From Palsa-504 sp963769715 (GTDB lineage Bacteria; Actinomycetota; Actinomycetes; Streptosporangiales; Streptosporangiaceae): a DNA stretch of 64,000 nt. Of the stretch, positions 51,671 through 59,741 are shown in pieces. Where the stretch lies: positions 62,001 to 126,000 of the forward strand of contig CAVYNE010000040.1 in the NCBI GenBank assembly GCA_963769715.1. The letters are read 5' to 3'. Positions within the stretch are counted from its first letter, which is position 1; every line of letters begins with the position of its first letter. Below the pieces are notes generated by a model. The model searched no databases, was not told the origin of the DNA, and saw nothing but the letters and a program-made list of their open reading frames with translations. A program made the translations under genes and the position numbers.

Positions 51671-52159
51671 GCTCCCGGTATTCGCCTTCCATCCGGCCAA
51701 GCCCTGGCGCACTACGCTAGCGGACCCAGCCGAGCCGCAGTGCCAGCGCGATGCCGGCCCGCATCGCTGGAAGTGCCGCACGCAAGGTACAAAAAGACGC
51801 CTCGGGCGCCGACGTCATCTTGCTGGCGATGGGGCTTCGCTGGCGTCAGAGTCAGATTGGCTCGCGCGGCCTGGCGGCCTGGCGGCGCGCGGGCGACACA
51901 TCGCGGGCTTCCGCCGCTGACCAGCAACAGGGTCAGGCCCGGGAGCGCGAACAAACAATGGCCATTCGGCTCGGCGGACGCCGACTAACCGGGCGCGGCC
52001 GGACCCGCAGATTGGGCGGTTCTACGTGCGGGCTCCTCACGAGGGGTGGCCACACTCCGTGACCGCTGGCGCTCTCACGCCCGGCTCGCGCAAGGTCGTC
52101 CGGGGGGCAATCGACGCCGGTGGCGGTACCTGTGGGGTAATGCGGGGAGCCTGCGGAGG
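51671..52159. other. 489-base gap upstream of the Kup gene
   Basis: No gene with support. It should hold the kup promoter. I see no ydaO-type c-di-AMP or other riboswitch fold by eye, though it cannot be ruled out. Confidence 0.4.
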
Positions 52160-52297
52160 CTACTGGGAAGGAAGGCTGAGCGCTTCCGGATGGGCCCGGC
52201 GGTAGTGCTCGGTCAGGACCTCACTGAGGCTGCCGGGCCGGTACGCCACGGTGCGGTGGCAGATCTGGCAACGGGTGACCGGCAGCCCGGTGGCAGG
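52160..52297 (-). pseudogene. Small CxxC...H...H zinc-finger protein remnant
   Basis: 46 codons from a stop at 52298 to TAG at 52160: TRCQICHRTVAYRPGSLSEV, LTEHYRRAHPEALSLPSQ. The C2H2-like layout (CQIC, then HYRRAH) looks like small actinobacterial zinc-finger proteins, but no ATG, GTG or TTG stands before TRC, so the front is probably lost. Confidence 0.4.
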
Positions 52298-52367
52298 TCA
52301 AAAGCACGGCGGGAAAGGCCGACCGGCCCTTTGACCGTCAAAGCGCAGGTCTGACACGATCGGGCAG

Positions 52368-52763
52368 GTGACACCGCTCTTGATCTTCCAACCCGGAGGT
52401 GTGTCATACCTGCGCATCCCCGCCCCAGACGTCGCGCGCGCCGCGGTCTTCTACCGCACCGTGTTCGGCTGGACGACCCAAGACGGCGGCAACCGCTTCG
52501 GGGACACCACCGGCCACATCATCGGCCACTTCGCGACCGACCTGCCGGTCGCAGGCGAGGCTGGCGTCATCCCGTATATCTACGTGCAGGACATCGACCA
52601 GACCCTGGCCAAGGTCACCGGCGCCGGGGGCGAGGTAAGCCTGACGCCCTACCCCGAAGGTGACCTGTGGGTGGCGATGACCCGGGACCCGGCAGGCAAC
52701 GCGATCGGCGTCTGGCAGCAGGGCCCCCGCGACGAGCAAGCAGCAACCGGGCAGCAAGCATGA
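52368..52763 (+). CDS. VOC (glyoxalase/bleomycin-resistance) family protein
   Basis: 131 residues with one betaalphabeta-beta-beta unit pair: YLRIPAPDVARAAVFYRTVFGW, then DIDQTLAKVTGAGGEVSLTP and AMTRDPAGNAIGVWQ. Metal ligands are not clear. Often these are small-molecule binding proteins of unknown substrate. GTG at 52368 is preceded by GGGCAGG. Confidence 0.75.
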   Translation: MTPLLIFQPGGVSYLRIPAPDVARAAVFYRTVFGWTTQDGGNRFGDTTGHIIGHFATDLPVAGEAGVIPYIYVQDIDQTLAKVTGAGGEVSLTPYPEGDLWVAMTRDPAGNAIGVWQQGPRDEQAATGQQA

Positions 52764-53073
52764 TCCGGAGCACGAGCGGAATCGCGGCGCAGACCACATA
52801 GATCTCCATGCCATCTGCACGCGTTCTGCATCGCTCCTGCAGACGCGCGAGTTGTAGTGCTGTGTGACAAAGGGCCAAGGCTCGCAGGAGGGGCATCGGC
52901 GGCATGGTCCGGCTGCGGCAAGCCGCTGCGTTCCTTCTGAAGGGCAAATTTCGCCCGGACGTTACCCGCCACTTTGAGTAGCGTCCGCGGAGTGACTTCG
53001 GCTGAGGGGCCGAGGCGGGCCCTCCAGACAGGAGCAAAGCAATGGCCTCACGAGGCGATTTAAGGGGAAGCAG

Positions 53074-53502
53074 ATGACGACGCAAACGAAGTCGCTGTAC
53101 GACCGGCTCGGCGGTCTCGATGCGATCAACGCGGCAGTGGATTCATGGGTAGTCCGCGTTGCGGGCGATGACAGGATCAACAGGAAGTTCGAGCGGACTG
53201 ACATCCCGCGGCTCAAGAAAGAGGTCATCGACCAGTTGTGTGAGGCCACCGGCGGCCCCTGCACCTACACCGGCCGGAGCATGACGGATACGCACGCCGG
53301 GATGAAGACCACGGCCGGCGAGTTCGATGCAGTCATGCAGCATCTGGGGGCGACGCTCGACGAGTTCAATGTCCCTAAGACGGACCAGGACGAGCTGGTC
53401 GATCTGCTCATGCCGATGCGCGGTGACATCGTCGAGGTCGAGTCGCCGCAGACGGGGACACCGCTTCCGGACAGCTACCAGGCTGCGCCCCCTCTGATGT
53501 GA
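53074..53502 (+). CDS. Group I truncated haemoglobin
   Basis: 142 residues: LYDRLGGLDAINAAVDSWVV start, proximal His74 in TDTHAGM, and helix G/H with DAVMQHLGATLDEFNVPKTD. These bind O2 and NO, often detoxifying NO. A SD AAGGGGAAG precedes the ATG by 6 bases. The C-terminal 20 residues (ESPQTGTPLPDSYQ) are a disordered tail. Confidence 0.85.
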   Translation: MTTQTKSLYDRLGGLDAINAAVDSWVVRVAGDDRINRKFERTDIPRLKKEVIDQLCEATGGPCTYTGRSMTDTHAGMKTTAGEFDAVMQHLGATLDEFNVPKTDQDELVDLLMPMRGDIVEVESPQTGTPLPDSYQAAPPLM

Positions 53503-53530
53503 TCGGCCTGGCCTGCCGACCGTCAGCCGG

Positions 53531-53800
53531 GCGCGTCTTGAATCCACGCTCTGGCAGGACGCCGTGGCCCGCTCCCGCTCCGTGGTCACCGAGGCGCTGG
53601 CCGTCGGCGGCCTGGACCAGCTGGCCCGGTACACCAAATGGACTCAGCCACCCAGCTTGCGGCGCATCCTGATCGACCTGATCGAGGAGTACGCACGGCA
53701 CGCCGGCCATGCCGACCTCATCAGGGAGTCGGTGGACGGGCTCGCCGGGGAGGACCCGCGGGCTCCAGGTCAGAGGCCTGATACGATCAGGACCAGGTAA
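53531..53800 (+). pseudogene. DinB/DUF664-type protein 3' remnant
   Basis: 90 codons, ARLESTLWQDAVARSRSVVT, EALAVGGLDQLARYTKW, SLRRILIDLIEEYARHAGHA, DLIRESVDGLAGED: the second half of DUF664 four-helix proteins with the HxGHxD metal end (HAGHAD). The first half with the other His ligands is missing. Confidence 0.62.
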
Positions 53801-54180
53801 GCCGTGGGGACAATAGTGGGGCCTAGCGGTTCGGCGGTTGGTGTCCTTGACACGGCCAAGACCAAGCTTCTCGTGGGACCTAACTGTCCTGTCCCATCGC
53901 ATGTGAGTCAGGCGCTGTGCACCTGAGTCATTAGCTCGCTTGTCCCGTTAAGGTGAGTCATCCGCTGGCGCTGCGACCGAGACGAACCGCTGCTGAAGTG
54001 GCGAGTCCACCCCACCGCCCGGAATCCGGGCCGTTGCCGCCCGGGCATCCTTGGAACCTGCGCGAAACCATTCAAGCCAGTGGTGGCTATCACCTCAACC
54101 TCGATCCGCTCCCGAACCAGGCGAACGGGCGCGGGGTTAGCGCGGGTCTGGGGTGTGGGCCGTTCGGAGAGGGGAAGGAC
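53801..54180. other. Gap with two TGTCCC...GTGAGTCA direct repeats
   Basis: TGTCCC-N7-GTGAGTCA at 53890-53910 and TGTCCC-N6-GTGAGTCA at 53941-53960, with a third CTGAGTCA at 53923. Repeated ends beginning TGTCC are seen at IS21-type and similar elements; no transposase is next to them. The rest is empty; the FMO promoter must lie here. Confidence 0.4.
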
Positions 54181-55314
54181 GTGGCGCTGCGGGCGGTGGT
54201 TGTCGGCGGCGGGATCGGCGGGATCGCAGCGGCGGTTGCGCTGGCGCGGGCTGGGGTCGACGTTCGGGTGTATGAGCAGGCGCAGCAGCTGGCCGAGGTC
54301 GGCGCGGGCGTGTCGCTGGCGCCGAACGGCCTGCGGATGCTAGAGCGGCTCGGGGTTGGCGAGGGGATTGGGCGGATGGGCGCACGGTATGAGTCGTCTC
54401 AGCTCCGGTTCTCCGGCGGGCGGGTCGTGCGGCACGAGCCTTATCAGTTCGCCCTGCCAGGACAGAACGTCGGGATCCACCGGGCCGACCTGCTTGCGCT
54501 GCTGGCCGGGCAACTGCCGCCTGGCACGGTGCGGACCGGGCATCGGTGCACGGGTTTCAGCCAGGATGCCGGCAGCGCGACGGCCGGCTTCGCGGACGGG
54601 ACCACCGCCACGGCGGACGTGGTGATCGGGGCGGACGGCATCCATTCCGTCCTGCAGGGGTTCGTGGTAGCTCCGGCGAAGCCCGTGTTCTCCGGGGTGG
54701 TGGCCTATCGCGGTCTGGTGCCGCGCGTGGATGAGTACCCGGCCGGCGCGATCCGGATGTGGGTGGGCCAGAGCAAGCACTTCCTGGTGTTCCCGGTGCG
54801 TGCCGGGCAGCTGCTGAACTATGTGGGATTCGTCCCGTCGGATACCTCGGTCCGTGAGTCGTGGTCGGCGCCAGGCGACCCGGCGGGGCTGGCCGCGCAC
54901 TTCGCGGGCTGGGATCCGGTTATCGGGGAGGTCATCGCCGCGATCAGCGAGCCAGGCGGCAGCGGGTTCCAGTGGGGCATGTACGACCGTGCGCCACTGC
55001 CCAGGTGGAGCAGCGGGCGGCTGACGCTGCTCGGCGACGCGGCGCACCCGATGCTGCCGCACCTGGGCCAGGGCGTAAACCAGGCCCTGGAGGACGCCGT
55101 GGCGCTGGCCACGTTGCTGGGAGCCAGCGCCAGTTCGGCTGGCGTGCCGCGGGCGCTGGCCGCATACGAGGGGCTGCGGCGGGACCGGACGGCGCGCGTC
55201 CAGATAGGCTCACGGCGGCAAGGCGCCGGCTGGGACAGCTCCGGCAGCCAGCTGATCGACCGTCGATGGATCTACGCATACGACGCCTGGGCCGAAGCCA
55301 TTGCGCTCACCTGA
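54181..55314 (+). CDS. Class A FAD-dependent monooxygenase (salicylate-hydroxylase-like)
   Basis: 377 residues: FAD motif VVVGGGIGGIAAAVALARAG at the start, the DG motif DVVIGADGIHSV and the GD motif LTLLGDAAHPMLPHLGQGVN. It hydroxylates an aromatic or polycyclic substrate with NAD(P)H and O2. A frame of 76 extra codons is open upstream, but the GTG at 54181 with GGGGAAGGAC just before it fits the family. It resembles the truncated half in the chimera at 9334-10148. Confidence 0.88.
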   Translation: MALRAVVVGGGIGGIAAAVALARAGVDVRVYEQAQQLAEVGAGVSLAPNGLRMLERLGVGEGIGRMGARYESSQLRFSGGRVVRHEPYQFALPGQNVGIHRADLLALLAGQLPPGTVRTGHRCTGFSQDAGSATAGFADGTTATADVVIGADGIHSVLQGFVVAPAKPVFSGVVAYRGLVPRVDEYPAGAIRMWVGQSKHFLVFPVRAGQLLNYVGFVPSDTSVRESWSAPGDPAGLAAHFAGWDPVIGEVIAAISEPGGSGFQWGMYDRAPLPRWSSGRLTLLGDAAHPMLPHLGQGVNQALEDAVALATLLGASASSAGVPRALAAYEGLRRDRTARVQIGSRRQGAGWDSSGSQLIDRRWIYAYDAWAEAIALT

Positions 55315-55389
55315 GGACGGAGCCCGGGGCAACCGGCTGGGAAAAGGCCCACCGGAGACGCGCCGGGCAGTACGGCGGGTGGCTGGCCT

Positions 55390-55704
55390 GCCGGTCTTGC
55401 CGCGGATGGACCTGGCGGCCCAGCGGCGGCGGACGATGTCGCGGTGCCAGCGCAGGATCGTATCCGGGGTGACCAGCAGCCGCAGCCCCTGGCGCCGCGC
55501 TTTCGGTATCACACCGAGCAGGGTCGCGAGCAGGGCCCGGTCCGCCCAGTCCAGTTTCGGGCGGCGCGGCTGCCGCCGTTGCAAGACGGCGAGCTGGTGG
55601 CGCAGGAGCAGGATCTCAGCGGTCCGCCACGCTTCCTCCCGCCGGGACAACCGCAGCCATGAGACCGTCCGCGTGATCAGGAGGAACATAAACCGCAGGC
55701 ACAT
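55390..55704 (-). pseudogene. rve-type transposase/integrase, N-terminal part only
   Basis: About 105 residues: MFLLITRTVSWLRLSRREEA, WRTAEILLLRHQLAVLQRRQ, KLDWADRALLATLLG, LLVTPDTILRWHRDIVRRRW and the turn GRPAT. This is the front of IS3/IS481-like actinobacterial integrases. The catalytic rve core with its acidic residues is gone. Confidence 0.7.
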
Positions 55705-55793
55705 GACCGGTGATCATCACGGCCAGACAGCTAGGAGAGCAACTCTGCTGGTCACAGCCACGGACGAGATTCTCGGCACGCACAGGTCGAGGG

Positions 55794-56060
55794 TCAGGTG
55801 AGCCCGGCGGCCGTGTCGAGCGTCGGCCCCGGGGCGCTGGCCAGGGCGAACCAGGTCCGCTCCCCTGCGATGACAGGCATCAGGACCGCGCCTTCGTCGT
55901 TCGTGGAGGTCTGGAACACCCGCACCGCCGCCTCGGTGACGGGCCCGAAGATGCCGTCGACGGCAGGCAAGACCATCGGCGGGTGACCGGCGAGCGCGTA
56001 GTAGGCCCGCTAGCTCGCCCGCTGCACGCGACGGACGTCGTTGCCCGTCGACCTCACCCT
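55794..56060 (-). pseudogene. Peptidoglycan-binding-domain remnant
   Basis: Reads STGNDVRRVQRAS, an in-frame TAG near 56010, then AYYALAGHPPMVLPAVDGIF, GPVTEAAVRVFQTSTND and a TWFAL end. It is one PG_binding_1 repeat (D-G-x-F-G-P-x-T). The enzyme domain it belonged to is not seen. Confidence 0.55.
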
Positions 56061-56131
56061 GATCGGGAAGCTCGGCACGCGCGCAGCCGACGCTGAGCGA
56101 TCGCTGCCGCGCTGGGCCGCGGCCGGTCAGC

Positions 56132-57366
56132 TCAGCAGGGGTGATCGGACGGACCGTACGAACCCTCGTCGCACGGAGGCGTGCCGACGGTCGCGAGCAG
56201 CGAGTGCAGGTTGCTCGCCAACCAGCCGCGCAGGGCGCCGTTGAGCGTCATCTTCGTCGAGGCCGACACGTCGATGATGACCTTCGGGTGGTCGGGATCG
56301 TCGCTCTCGATGGCGAGGTGCCTGGTGCAGGGGGAACCCCCCGTCGCGGTGTACTGCAGCACGAGGTCGAGCGCGGCGCCCGGGTGCAGCGTCGCCGGGA
56401 ACGGGTGGCGCACGAGCACCAGGTGTTCGCAGCCGGGGCATCGGCAACCTTCGAAGCCGACGGACGCCACGTGCAGGTCGCAGTCGCCGACGTTCGAGAA
56501 GGTGAGCCGCTGCTGCACACGTGTCCCGAAGAGCACCTCGCCGAAGCACGCGGAGCCCGTCACGACGAGGGCGCCGTGCGGTGCCAGCCCGTGCAGCTCC
56601 GCGCAGCCGGCCAGCCAGGTGGCGCGCAGCCGGCTGGTGTCCAGCCGGGGCAGACCGGTCCCGCCGTCCAGCGCGGTAATCAGCGGGTTCGTCAGGTTCC
56701 GGCGGCCCGGATCAGCCCCACCGCAGATCAGCCCGGTCCCGGCGGACCGGGCCGCCGCCAGCAGCCGGGCATGGTAGCGGGCCAGCACCGGCACCACTCG
56801 CGGCCGGGCGCCGCGCACCGTGACCACAACCCCGCCGGACCGGCACGCCACGTCGGTGCCGCGCGCGTCGCGCAGGTCGCCGCGGATCAGCCCGGCGCCG
56901 GCCCCCAGGCAGACCAGCCCAGCCGCGCGCATCCGCCGCTCCGCCGTGGGCTGCGCATCGGCCAGCGCCAGGAACCAGCCGATCTCCGCCGCGCTGTAAG
57001 GAGCCTTGGCCCGCTCCCGCGGCAGCGGCATATCCGCCGGATACAGCTCCGGCACCACCCGGCGGCCGATGAACCGCAGGTTCGTCCGCAGCGTGCGGCG
57101 CGCCACGCCGGACAGCCCCGGCGCGCACCGGGTGAACCGCTCGGTCACCGACGGGTGCAGCAGCACCTCAGGCTCGGCATCCAGGCCCAGCGGGATCGCC
57201 CAGCCGGCCAGCTTGCCCGCAGCCCACAGCAGGTTCTTCGCCCGCTCCTGCCCGTCCGGCGCTACCCGGCCGATCACCTCGCGGGCGAACGCCGCCGCCT
57301 GCGCCGGCACCGACGACGGCTTCCACCGCCCGATATACGCGGCAACATCGGCATTCCCGGCATCTG
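56132..57366 (-). pseudogene. Chimera: integrase-like protein joined to an ASH/HYDIN-type beta domain
   Basis: From DAGNADVAAYIGRWKPSSVP to ATWLAGCAELHGL (57366 to about 56600) it follows an actinobacterial site-specific integrase-like family that sits divergent to DUF6788. There the frame passes into ACFGEVLFGTRVQQRLTFSN, HPFPATLHPGAALDLVLQYT, and SDDPDHPKVIIDVSAS, an ASH/choice-of-anchor-D beta domain of another protein. The catalytic RxxH...Y end is missing. The start is unclear: no ATG at the family's start; GTG at 57310 is possible and a small frameshift in the leader is suspected. Confidence 0.6.
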
Positions 57367-57379
57367 GCGTACAGCACTT

Positions 57380-57391
57380 ATACTTAATGCA
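57380..57391 (+). promoter_or_regulatory. -10 TATACT leading to a leaderless start
   Basis: TATACT at 57380-57385 lies six bases before the ATG at 57392, the distance from a -10 to the transcription start. No SD is present. So the DUF6788 mRNA probably begins at its start codon. No clear -35 is seen. Confidence 0.5.
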
Positions 57392-57775
57392 ATGCGCCAG
57401 ATGCGGGACCCAGGCTGCGAAAATGACAACGTGTCGCCAACCCCGGCCCAGCAGGCCCAGGCAGCCCGCATCGCCGCCGAGATCGCCGCCCTGGCCAAGA
57501 CGGGCTTTGCCCTGCCCGGCACCCTCGCCGACCGGATGACCCGCTGCGGCCACCCCGGCTGCCGCTGCCACGCCGACCCGCCCCGCCCGCACGGCCCCTA
57601 CCACCAGTGGACCCGCAAGAAAGACGGCAAGACCGCCACCCGCATCCTGACCGACGACCAGCTCGCCGACTACGGACCCTGGTTCGACAACCACCGCCGC
57701 CTGCGAGAACTGATCACCGAGCTTGAGGCACTCAGCCTCGACATCGCCGAAGCCGACCCCCGCTGGAACCGCTAG
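57392..57775 (+). CDS. DUF6788 family protein
   Basis: 127 residues: AARIAAEIAALAKTGFALPG, TRCGHPGCRCHADPPRPHGP (a Cys-rich zinc-like knot), YHQWTRKKDGKTATRILTDD, WFDNHRRLRELITELEAL. The GKPGCRC-HGPY-TRK core is DUF6788, a small protein found beside integrase-like genes on actinobacterial elements, as here. GTG at 57431 is another possible start. Role unknown. Confidence 0.72.
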   Translation: MRQMRDPGCENDNVSPTPAQQAQAARIAAEIAALAKTGFALPGTLADRMTRCGHPGCRCHADPPRPHGPYHQWTRKKDGKTATRILTDDQLADYGPWFDNHRRLRELITELEALSLDIAEADPRWNR

Positions 57776-58093
57776 GCAGCCAAGACAAACGTGGGCACGC
57801 GGCGCTTAACCTGTGGGCAGCCCCCAGCAAGGCCCCGTTTGCCCAGCTCAGCCCTAAACGTGAAGACGTCACCAGTTTCCGCAGGTCAGCGGGTTGTGGA
57901 GACGTTTTGGTCGTTCGTTGGCGGAACTAACAAGAGCCAAGTGAAGAATTTTCGGTACCTGGAGCGCTCGGCGGGCTCTTCCTGAACTGTCCATCGGCCG
58001 GCACGTCCGGCGACGCAGAGCCACTACCAGCCGCAGTGGCTTTCCCTGAGGTCAACCCTGGATCTGTCGGCCAGGCGGTCGATACAGAGCAGG
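57776..58093. other. Gap before the att remnant, 318 bases
   Basis: No supported gene. One GAGCCAAG copy near 57933 echoes the repeats at the other att sites. Confidence 0.4.
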
Positions 58094-58132
58094 AGCGAGG
58101 GGTCACTGGCTCGAACCCAGCCGCGCCTGCCA
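58094..58132 (+). repeat. Displaced tRNA-Val 3' fragment (att remnant)
   Basis: 39 bases matching the tRNA-Val from the anticodon stem to the CCA with five substitutions (GGCTCGAACCCAGCC in the T-arm). It is more diverged than the copy at 24690, so it should come from an older integration or another species' tRNA. Confidence 0.72.
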
Positions 58133-58215
58133 AACAGTTTTTACAGCTCAGAGGTCTTGCGGACCAGGGAACAGTTTAGTCCGAAAGTTGACTAGCATAG
58201 GCTATACTTCAGACT

Positions 58216-58515
58216 ATGAGCATCGCTGCCACGCCTGTACCGCTGTCCGAGGCCAAGGCCCGTCTGTCCGAGCTGGCGCGGCGGGTCCGGCTCCAGCATG
58301 AGCGCATCACCCTGACCCGCAACGGCGAGGCTGAGGCTGTCCTGCTGTCAGTCGATGACCTAGAAGGGCTGGAGATGACCCTGGAGATCCTCGGCGACAG
58401 CGAGTCAGTCGCCCGCATCTCCGAGAGCCTGGCCGCACTCGGCCGAGGCGAGCCCGGTGCGGACCTGGCGACCGTCCGCCAGGACCTGGCCAGGCGCCGC
58501 GCCACAGGTAGGTGA
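58216..58515 (+). CDS. Phd/YefM-type antitoxin
   Basis: 99 residues: VPLSEAKARLSELARRV (the Phd DNA-binding start), LTRNGEAEAVLLSVDDLEGL and a C-terminal toxin-binding helix. A TATACT -10 at 58203-58208 stands seven bases before the ATG, with no SD, so the mRNA is likely leaderless. ATAG-G-CTAT at 58197-58205 overlaps this -10 and may be the autorepression site. The toxin gene overlaps by 4 bases. Confidence 0.85.
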   Translation: MSIAATPVPLSEAKARLSELARRVRLQHERITLTRNGEAEAVLLSVDDLEGLEMTLEILGDSESVARISESLAALGRGEPGADLATVRQDLARRRATGR

Positions 58516-58805
58516 CCGCCTCGCCGGAGGAGCGGTACGACATCCGCTTCCAGCCCGCCGCCCGGCGGGCCATCTCCCAGCGGCTGACCGAGACCGTCGC
58601 CGCAGCCGTATTGGAATTCTGCGACTCCGCGCTTGCAGTCAATCCGCACCGAGTCGGCAAGCCACTGTTCGGCCCGCTGGCCGGCTGCCACGGCGCCCGG
58701 CGCGGAACCTACCGGATCGTGTACCGCATCGACGAAGCCGCCCGCATCGTCCCTGTCCTCGACATTGACCACCGCAGCGACATCTACCACCAGCCGAAGG
58801 CGTGA
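58512..58805 (+). CDS. RelE/ParE-type toxin
   Basis: 97 residues: YDIRFQPAARRAISQRLTET, VNPHRVGKPLFGPLAGCHGA, RRGTYRIVYRIDEAARIVPV, DIDHRSDIYH. This is the RelE fold with the basic strand and C-terminal HRSDIY; RelE toxins cleave mRNA on the ribosome. GTG at 58512 overlaps the antitoxin stop (GTGA), so the two are coupled. It lies between two att remnants. Confidence 0.85.
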   Translation: MTASPEERYDIRFQPAARRAISQRLTETVAAAVLEFCDSALAVNPHRVGKPLFGPLAGCHGARRGTYRIVYRIDEAARIVPVLDIDHRSDIYHQPKA

Positions 58806-59149
58806 CGGAACGCCAAACCGAGAGCCAATGGCTGCTTCCGCGAGGCGATAGTGAGCTGCGCACCGCCACTATCACGGCAGGTAAGCGTCACCCAGGCCAT
58901 GCTCGACGGCGTCCCGCCACACGACGGGACCCCTCTTGCGTGCAAACCGTGTCCAGCAGGTAGCCCAGCACAACCAGTAAGGTGACCCGGTGGTGGGCGG
59001 TGACCGGCGGGGCCAGCCGGGAGTGTGGTCATCCAGCCAGGTCAGAATCTCCGTGAGGACCAGATCCTGCCCCGCCTGGCCCCTCGCCAGCCATCACCGT
59101 CGGGAGGAGGTCCTCGCGCAGCGAACTAATGATCGAACGGAGCGTCGGC

Positions 59150-59265
59150 GGGGAGCCAAAGTGGGCGCCAACGCAGGCGGACGTCGAGCGACACAGGCGA
59201 CGCGCCGAGACATTCATGCAGCTAGATGGCCACATCAAGCGACAGCTGGCGACGTTCAGCGACGG
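59150..59265. repeat. GAGCCAA and GCGACG/GCGACA repeats before the third att remnant
   Basis: GGGGAGCCAAAGTGGGCG from 59150, followed by GCGACA/GCGACG copies about 59189, 59198, 59240, 59250 and 59260. It repeats the layout at 24575-24689. Confidence 0.5.
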
Positions 59266-59275
59266 CAAAATTGCG

Positions 59276-59319
59276 CTTACAAGCGAGGGGCCGCTGGTTC
59301 GAACCCACCTGCGCCCACC
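59276..59319 (+). repeat. Displaced tRNA-Val 3' fragment (att remnant)
   Basis: 44 bases matching from CTTACAAGCGAGGGG to GCGCCCACC with four changes (CCGC for TCAC, CC for GT) and one base lost just before. It ends the island as I see it. Confidence 0.8.
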
Positions 59320-59449
59320 GAGTTTTCCCAGCTAGCCTCCATCTTGGCGACTAGCTGGGGATTACTTTCTTCCTGGCCTACCGCTCGCTCAACGGCCGTT
59401 CCGGACACCGCTTCGGCACGATAACCGGCCCAGTGGCGGTCGCCGACGA

Positions 59450-59614
59450 ATGGTCCGGGTCGGGCTCGAGGACCATCCGCTGACCGCGACGGCAGCCCTG
59501 GTATGGAACGGCGACCTGCCCCGCCCGCTCCAGCAGATCCTCTTCGACGCCGCGGACGGCATCGCCCCGCCGGACCCGGCCTGGGCGTCAAGTACCGACG
59601 CGAAGGTCAAGTAA
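59450..59614 (+). pseudogene. LysR effector-domain 3' remnant
   Basis: 54 codons: GLEDHPLTATAALVWNGDLP, RPLQQILFDAADGIAPPDPA and stop. The ALVWNGDLPRPLQQILFD segment is how many actinobacterial LysR regulators end. Everything before is missing. Confidence 0.45.
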
Positions 59615-59741
59615 CGGGATCCCCGGGGCACCTATCGGCAGGCCTGTCCTGCCACCCCGGGGTGAGGCCACCGCTAGCCGGGGCCAGCCGCAGTGACGAA
59701 GCCCCTGATGGACGGCCTTCCTGCGGAACTGGTAACCGGGC

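Noticed and set aside
50145..51692. Minus-strand frame of 515 codons
   Set aside because: Overlaps kup in another frame; the Kup frame has all motifs and this one none.
56141..57391. Long upstream part of the plus-strand frame ending at 57775
   Set aside because: Only the last 127 codons match DUF6788; the rest is antisense to the integrase-like chimera.
58188..58208. TTGACT and TATACT as a -35/-10 pair before the Phd gene
   Set aside because: The spacing is 9 bases, far from 17; only the TATACT is kept as a -10.
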